From NCBI GenBank assembly GCA_965277355.1, contig CBDICN010000002.1:1240001-1304000 (forward strand): a stretch of 64,000 nucleotides of DNA. The letters are read 5' to 3'. The position numbers and the translations under genes were made by a program. Positions 59,581-64,000 of the stretch are shown here, in pieces. Every line of letters begins with the position of its first letter. The first letter of the stretch is position 1. Source of the DNA: RH-AL1 sp965277355. Its GTDB lineage: Bacteria > Pseudomonadota > Alphaproteobacteria > Rhizobiales > Beijerinckiaceae. The notes under the pieces are model-generated. The model did no database searches and was not told the origin of the DNA. It saw only the letters and a program-made list of their open reading frames with translations.

Positions 59581-61800
59581 ATGATTCAGAGCCCGAACGC
59601 CGCTCGCCCACGCTTATCGGCCTTGATCGACTGGGCCGTCTCGTGCGCCGGCGTTCTGGTGCTTCCGCTCGCGAGCCTCGGCCTCGCCGCGCCGGCCGCA
59701 GCGGCGCAAAGCCCCTGGTCCAGCTCCGATCACGTTGAGGCGCGGCTGCTCGGCGCCGTCACCGGCACCGGTGCCCTCGCCACCGTACCAGCCGGCGTCG
59801 AACTCAAGCTCGAGGGCGACTGGAAGACGTACTGGCGTTCTCCGGGCGATGCCGGGCTGCCGCCGACGCTCGACTGGGACGGCTCGACGAACCTGCGGGG
59901 CGCCACCCTGCTCTACCCGAAGCCGGATCGTCTCACCCTGCTCGGCATCCAGACGTTCGGCTACAAGCACGACGTCGTCTTCCCGGTGGACGTGACGGTG
60001 GCCAAGCCTGGTCGGCCGCTCGACCTCAAGCTGAAGCTCGACGTCCTCGTGTGCGCCGAGCTGTGCATCCCGAAGACCTTCGACCTCGCGCTCGCGATCC
60101 CGGCTGGCCCGGCGTTGCCCGACGCCGACGCGCAGGTGCTCGCCAGGGCGCGCGCCGCAGTGCCGGGCGACGCGCGGACCGCCGGGCTCGCCGTGACGAG
60201 CATCAAGGAGGTGTCGGACAACGGCGCCCAGACGCTCGAGATCAAGGCCAAGGCCGCTGAGCCGTTCGAAAAACCCGACGTGATCGCCGAGATCGACCCC
60301 GCCGTCGCGCTGGGGCAGCCGCGTGCCGCCCTGTCGGCCGACCGGCGCGAGGCGGTCATCGACGTGCCGCTCGCTCACCCATTGCCGGCCAACGCCAAGC
60401 TCGCCGGCCGTAGGGTCGTCCTCACGCTCACGGACGGCGAGCGAGCGCTCGAGACGCCGAAGGAGACGATCGCGCAGGGCGCCTCCGCAGCTCAGGAGAC
60501 GGGCGGACCGTCGTTCCTAGCGATGCTCGGGATCGCTCTCGTCGGCGGCCTCATCCTCAACCTGATGCCCTGCGTGCTGCCGGTTCTGAGCCTCAAGTTC
60601 ATCGCGGTGGTGAGCCAGGGCGGCCGCGCCCCGGCCAAGATCCGCGCCGGCTTCCTCGCGACGGCCGCTGGCGTCGTCGCGTCCTTCCTGGCGATCGCCG
60701 CCGGCCTTATCGCCGTGAAGGCGGCCGGGCGCACGATCGGCTGGGGCATCCAGTTCCAGGAGCCGGCCTTTATCGCCGGCATGGCGGTGCTGGTGACGCT
60801 GTTCGCCTGCCATCTCGCCGGCCTGTTCGAGGTGCCGCTGCCGCGCTTCATCGCCAACGCCGCCTCGACCCGCACCGGGACCGACGAGAGCCTCGCCGGC
60901 CATTTCGCCACCGGCGCCTTCGCGACGCTGCTGGCGACGCCGTGCTCGGCGCCGTTCCTCGGCACCGCCGTCGGCTTCGCGCTGGCGGGCGAGACGGAGC
61001 AGATGCTCGGCATCTTCCTCGCCCTCGGCATCGGGCTCGCGCTGCCCTACCTCGTCATCGCCGCCGCCCCGCAACTCGCCGCCGGGATGCCGCGCCCGGG
61101 CAAATGGATGCTGTGGCTGAAGCAGGCGATGGCGGTGCCGCTGGCGCTGACCGCGGTGTGGCTGCTGGCGATCCTGGCGAGCCAGACCGGGCTCGCGATC
61201 ACCGTCGGCATCACCGTCCTGCTCATCGGAATTGTGGCGCTGCTCGCCGCGCGCGAGCGCCTGCCCGCGGCGCGGCGCGGCGCCGTGTTCCCGGTCGTCG
61301 CCGTGATCGCGCTCGCGGCGATCGTCGCGCCGGATCTCATCGCCGCGCAGGGACGCGGCCACGGCGTCGACGCCAACGACACGATCGCCTGGACGAGCTT
61401 CGACCGCGGCCAGATCCGCAGCCTGATCTCGCAAGGCAAGACGGTGTTCGTCGACGTTACCGCCGACTGGTGCCTGACCTGCCAGGCCAACAAGCGGCTC
61501 GTGCTGTCGAAAGATGCCGTCGCCCAGCGCCTCAACAAGCAGGCGATCTCGATGCAGGCGGATTGGACGCGGCCAAACGCCGCCATCGCCGCATACCTCG
61601 CCAGCTATGGGCGCTACGGCATTCCGTTCAACATCGTCTACGGCCCCAAAGCGCCGGCCGGCATCCCGCTGCCGGAGTTGCTCTCGACGGCCGACGTCGA
61701 ACACGCTCTCGACGAGGCCTCGGGCATGAAGGCCTCGAGCCTGCGATCCGCACTCGAGACGGTCGCCGCCGATCGCTCCAGCACGCAAGGACCCCGATGA
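59581..61800 (+). CDS. dsbD: Thiol:disulfide interchange protein, DsbD/ScsB type
   Basis: Inner-membrane protein that carries electrons from cytosolic thioredoxin to periplasmic disulfide reductases. The 739-residue protein has a signal peptide (1-42), an N-terminal periplasmic domain with CAELC (Cys158, Cys162) of the ScsB-like type, eight TM helices with the electron-relay cysteines in LNLMPCVLPVLSLKF and LLATPCSAPFLG, and a C-terminal thioredoxin domain with WCLTC (Cys631, Cys634). Its stop overlaps the tlpA-like gene by 4 bases (ATGA), so the two act as a unit. Confidence 0.92.
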   Translation: MIQSPNAARPRLSALIDWAVSCAGVLVLPLASLGLAAPAAAAQSPWSSSDHVEARLLGAVTGTGALATVPAGVELKLEGDWKTYWRSPGDAGLPPTLDWDGSTNLRGATLLYPKPDRLTLLGIQTFGYKHDVVFPVDVTVAKPGRPLDLKLKLDVLVCAELCIPKTFDLALAIPAGPALPDADAQVLARARAAVPGDARTAGLAVTSIKEVSDNGAQTLEIKAKAAEPFEKPDVIAEIDPAVALGQPRAALSADRREAVIDVPLAHPLPANAKLAGRRVVLTLTDGERALETPKETIAQGASAAQETGGPSFLAMLGIALVGGLILNLMPCVLPVLSLKFIAVVSQGGRAPAKIRAGFLATAAGVVASFLAIAAGLIAVKAAGRTIGWGIQFQEPAFIAGMAVLVTLFACHLAGLFEVPLPRFIANAASTRTGTDESLAGHFATGAFATLLATPCSAPFLGTAVGFALAGETEQMLGIFLALGIGLALPYLVIAAAPQLAAGMPRPGKWMLWLKQAMAVPLALTAVWLLAILASQTGLAITVGITVLLIGIVALLAARERLPAARRGAVFPVVAVIALAAIVAPDLIAAQGRGHGVDANDTIAWTSFDRGQIRSLISQGKTVFVDVTADWCLTCQANKRLVLSKDAVAQRLNKQAISMQADWTRPNAAIAAYLASYGRYGIPFNIVYGPKAPAGIPLPELLSTADVEHALDEASGMKASSLRSALETVAADRSSTQGPR

Positions 61801-62342
61801 TCCCGCTCCCCATGAGCCGCGCCCGCGCGGCGCTCGCCGCCCTCGCCTTCGGCGCCTTCACCTTCGCGCCTGCCAACGCCGTGGCGCCGGCCTTCGCCGA
61901 GGATGCCGCGATGCCGACCGGCGGCCGGGCCGTCTACGCATCCTCGTTCAAGAACCTCAACGACCAGATGGAGAGCCTCGCGGCGTTAAAAGGCAAGGTG
62001 ATCGTCCTCTACTTCTGGGCGACATGGTGCGTGCCCTGCCGCGTGGAGACGCCGAAGCTCGTCAAGCTCTACAACGACTACAAGGCGAAGGGCGTCGAGG
62101 TGATCGGCATCGCGCTCGACAACGCCGACAAGGTTCGCGCCTTCGCCAAGGACATGCACGCGATCTACCCGATCTTCTACGGCGGCCACGATGCCGTCGA
62201 GCTCGGCAAGACGCTCGGCAACGACCAGGGCGCGATCCCCTTCATGGTGGTGATCGACAAGGCTGGCAAAATCGTCGAGACCTTCAAGGGCGACCTGCCG
62301 GACGGCAAGCTCGAAGCCGTCATCAACCCGCTGATCGGCTGA
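61797..62342 (+). CDS. TlpA/ResA-like periplasmic thioredoxin
   Basis: A 181-residue exported redoxin with a signal peptide (about 1-34) and a thioredoxin fold: LYFWATWCVPCRVETPKL with the CxxC pair at 78 and 81, GVEVIGIALDN, and the cis-Pro loop in GAIPFMVVID. It is the likely electron acceptor of the preceding DsbD and may serve cytochrome c maturation, copper-centre assembly or general disulfide reduction. It is translationally coupled to dsbD. Confidence 0.9.
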   Translation: MIPLPMSRARAALAALAFGAFTFAPANAVAPAFAEDAAMPTGGRAVYASSFKNLNDQMESLAALKGKVIVLYFWATWCVPCRVETPKLVKLYNDYKAKGVEVIGIALDNADKVRAFAKDMHAIYPIFYGGHDAVELGKTLGNDQGAIPFMVVIDKAGKIVETFKGDLPDGKLEAVINPLIG

Positions 62343-62430
62343 TGCGCTCTTCGCGCGCGACGGTGGCGCGCCAAACCGATCCGCAACAGCGGACATGGCC
62401 CGGCAAACGGGCGTTTAAGGAGGACGCTTG

Positions 62431-64000
62431 ATGGTATTGAGACGAGGTATGGCGCCGAGCGGGAGGCATCGACGCATGATGCTGCTCTCGGCTGGCGCGG
62501 CGCTCTGGATGGTCGCAGGCGCGACCGCATCCTGGGCGGCGACGAGCTACACGCCGGACAACACCGTCACCGTGGTCGATCCCTCGCCGGTCAACTGGCT
62601 GTCGGTCACCTGGAACACGATGGAGGAGGCCGACCGCGTCGACATGAACGGAAAGACCCAGCATGCGCTCGCCGAGAGCTGGCACTGGATCAACCCGACG
62701 ACGCTAGAGCTGAAGCTTCGCCGCAACGTCAAGTTCCAGGACGGCACGCCGTTCACGCCGGCGATCTTCAAGGAAGCCTTCGACAAGGTCAACGACTGGT
62801 CGGCGCCGCATCCGCCGGGCAAGTTCCTCAACTACGAGAAGGGGTCGCAGGTCAAGATCATCGACGATCACACCGTCCACATGATCTTCCCGACGCCCGA
62901 CAGCGCGGTCTTCATGAAGCTGCGCGGCATGCATGTCGGTTCTCCCGCCTTCTGGACGAAGCTCGGCTTCGTCGACAAGAAGACCGGGTCGGCCAACGGC
63001 CATTGGTGAGTCATCGACGCTGCCGGTCCGTGGGGGACTGGTCCGTTCGTACTCGCTTCTGGTGTGTCGCAACTCGAAAAGCGCTCGCCCGAGGTCGTCC
63101 TCGACCCTAACGAGACCTATTGGAATCCCGACCGCAAGCCGACCGTGCGAATCGTGTTCGACAACATCATGTCGAAGGCCGATGCCCTCAAGGCCGTCGC
63201 CGCCGGCGACAAGAAGATGGACATCGTGACGATGCTCACACCCGCCGAGGCGAAGGCCTTCAACGGCAACGGCCACGCTCACATCCAGTCCAAGAACGCT
63301 AAGACGCTGCTCGCCGCGGTCTTCAACCAGACCGGTGCCAAGTCGCCCTGGAAGAACATCGCGCTGCGCAAGGCCATGAACATGGCCATCGACCGCGCGG
63401 CGCTTCTCAAGGAGGCCGGCGGCGGCTATGGAGTGCTAATGCCGGCGTTCATCCAGCCGGGACGGTTTGGCTTCAATCCGTCGATCAAGCAGTACCCCTA
63501 CGCCGTCGAGCAGGCCAAAGCGGAGATCAAGAAGGACGGGATGGACGGCAAGACCGTCACCATCGGCGCGGCGGAGGAATACACCCCTCTCGTCAAGCAG
63601 ATGGGCGACGAACTGCAGAAGGTTGGCCTCACCCTGAAGCAGGTTGATGCCAAGGACAAGTCGGCCGACATGACGCTGGTGTGGCATTTCGATTGGTCGC
63701 CGGAGTACCCCGTGGGCGTCGTCCATCGCGAATTCTTCGGGGCCGGTGGTGCCTTCCGCGAAGGCTCCGACGACGCCAAGTTCGACGAGCTGGCCGACAC
63801 TCTGATCCGGACGGACGACCTCAAGGCGCAGGAAAAGGTGGTGCGGGACATCGAGGCCTACGAACACGACCAGGCCAATGTGCTGTTCCTGTATTCGCCG
63901 GCGACCCTCTTCGCGGTGTCGAACCGCACGGTGTTCACGCCCTACGACACGTTCATGTTCGAAGGTGCGGAGATCAAGCTGAAGCAGGTGAAGGCCGAGA
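62431..64000 (+). pseudogene. Peptide-type ABC solute-binding protein, interrupted by one TGA, 3' truncated by window
   Basis: SBP_bac_5 (DppA/OppA-type) lipid- or peptide-uptake binding protein with a signal peptide (MMLLSAGAALWMVAGATASWA). Family blocks LELKLRRNVKFQDGTPFT, FKEAFDKVNDWS and LRKAMNMAIDRAALLKEAGGG are present. A single in-frame TGA at 63007-63009 (GHW-stop-VIDAAGPWGTGPF) interrupts it. The frame otherwise stays open through to base 64000 with good family similarity (WNPDRKPTVRIVFDNIMSKADALKAVAAGDKKMDIVT). The ATG at 62431 has AAGGAGG 8 bases upstream. Either a nonsense mutation or an assembly error. Confidence 0.8.

Noticed and set aside
63007..63009. TGA recoded as selenocysteine or tryptophan
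   Set aside because: No SECIS-like structure was seen and other genes in the window end normally in TGA. A plain nonsense mutation or error is simpler.
1..64000. tRNA, rRNA, CRISPR array or replication origin
   Set aside because: No cloverleaf with a GTTCGANNCC-type arm, no rRNA core sequence, no regularly spaced repeats with unique spacers, and no DnaA-box cluster were seen by eye.

Overview
The window is high-GC bacterial DNA (roughly two thirds G+C by eye), densely packed with genes. It looks like chromosome of an alphaproteobacterium, most likely Hyphomicrobiales (Rhizobiales). The signs are a DUF2794 protein, a DUF4167 protein beside prmC and clpB, a DUF3108 protein, a Rieske subunit of alphaproteobacterial type, HisZ with HisG, and a hopanoid (hpn) locus. 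I cannot name the genus from sequence alone. Many genes end in TGA beside ordinary TGG tryptophan codons, so the standard bacterial code applies.

Layout. 0-16 kb: a truncated WD40-like gene, mtnA, an aminopeptidase P, the bc1 Rieske gene without its usual partners, then a tightly overlapping run from a secreted esterase through an ADP-ribosylglycohydrolase, RNase T2, a YcaQ-type winged-helix protein, rlmJ and a glutathione transferase, then hisZ-hisG and a flippase-like membrane protein. 16-18 kb: a double-CDGSH iron-sulfur protein and a relic of a type ISP restriction-modification enzyme. 18-25 kb, minus strand: htpG, prmC, DUF4167, clpB (protein quality control and translation termination). 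25-31 kb: DUF2794, a Bax inhibitor-1 protein, an orphan FtsX-type permease and DUF3108. 31-41 kb: the hopanoid locus. hpnC, hpnD and hpnE make squalene from farnesyl diphosphate; shc cyclises it; hpnG and hpnH act on the extended side chain; hpnN is the RND transporter. An IS630-family element sits exactly in the hpnN stop codon. 42-48 kb: an SGNH-like hydrolase, matB, panE and rpsA.

48-64 kb is accessory and scarred. Two degenerate copies of a HipB-like antitoxin, same orientation and about 3 kb apart, bracket a Hint-domain protein, a small hypothetical gene and a phage tail-collar/MdpB-like protein. Next come a frameshifted epoxide-hydrolase-like gene, an SDR and a divergent TetR regulator, then pdeM without its usual neighbours, a PfpI-like hydrolase divergent from a GlxA-type AraC regulator, a tandem duplication that left relics of the regulator's 3' end and of the dsbD signal peptide, dsbD-tlpA, and a peptide-type solute-binding protein interrupted by one in-frame TGA and running off the end.

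No rRNA, tRNA, CRISPR array or replication origin was recognised. The items most worth a second look are the Hint/tail-collar island between HipB-like remnants, the prmC gene with no standard start codon, the IS630 insertion in a stop codon, the AraC/dsbD tandem duplication, and the cluster of single-base lesions in otherwise intact genes.
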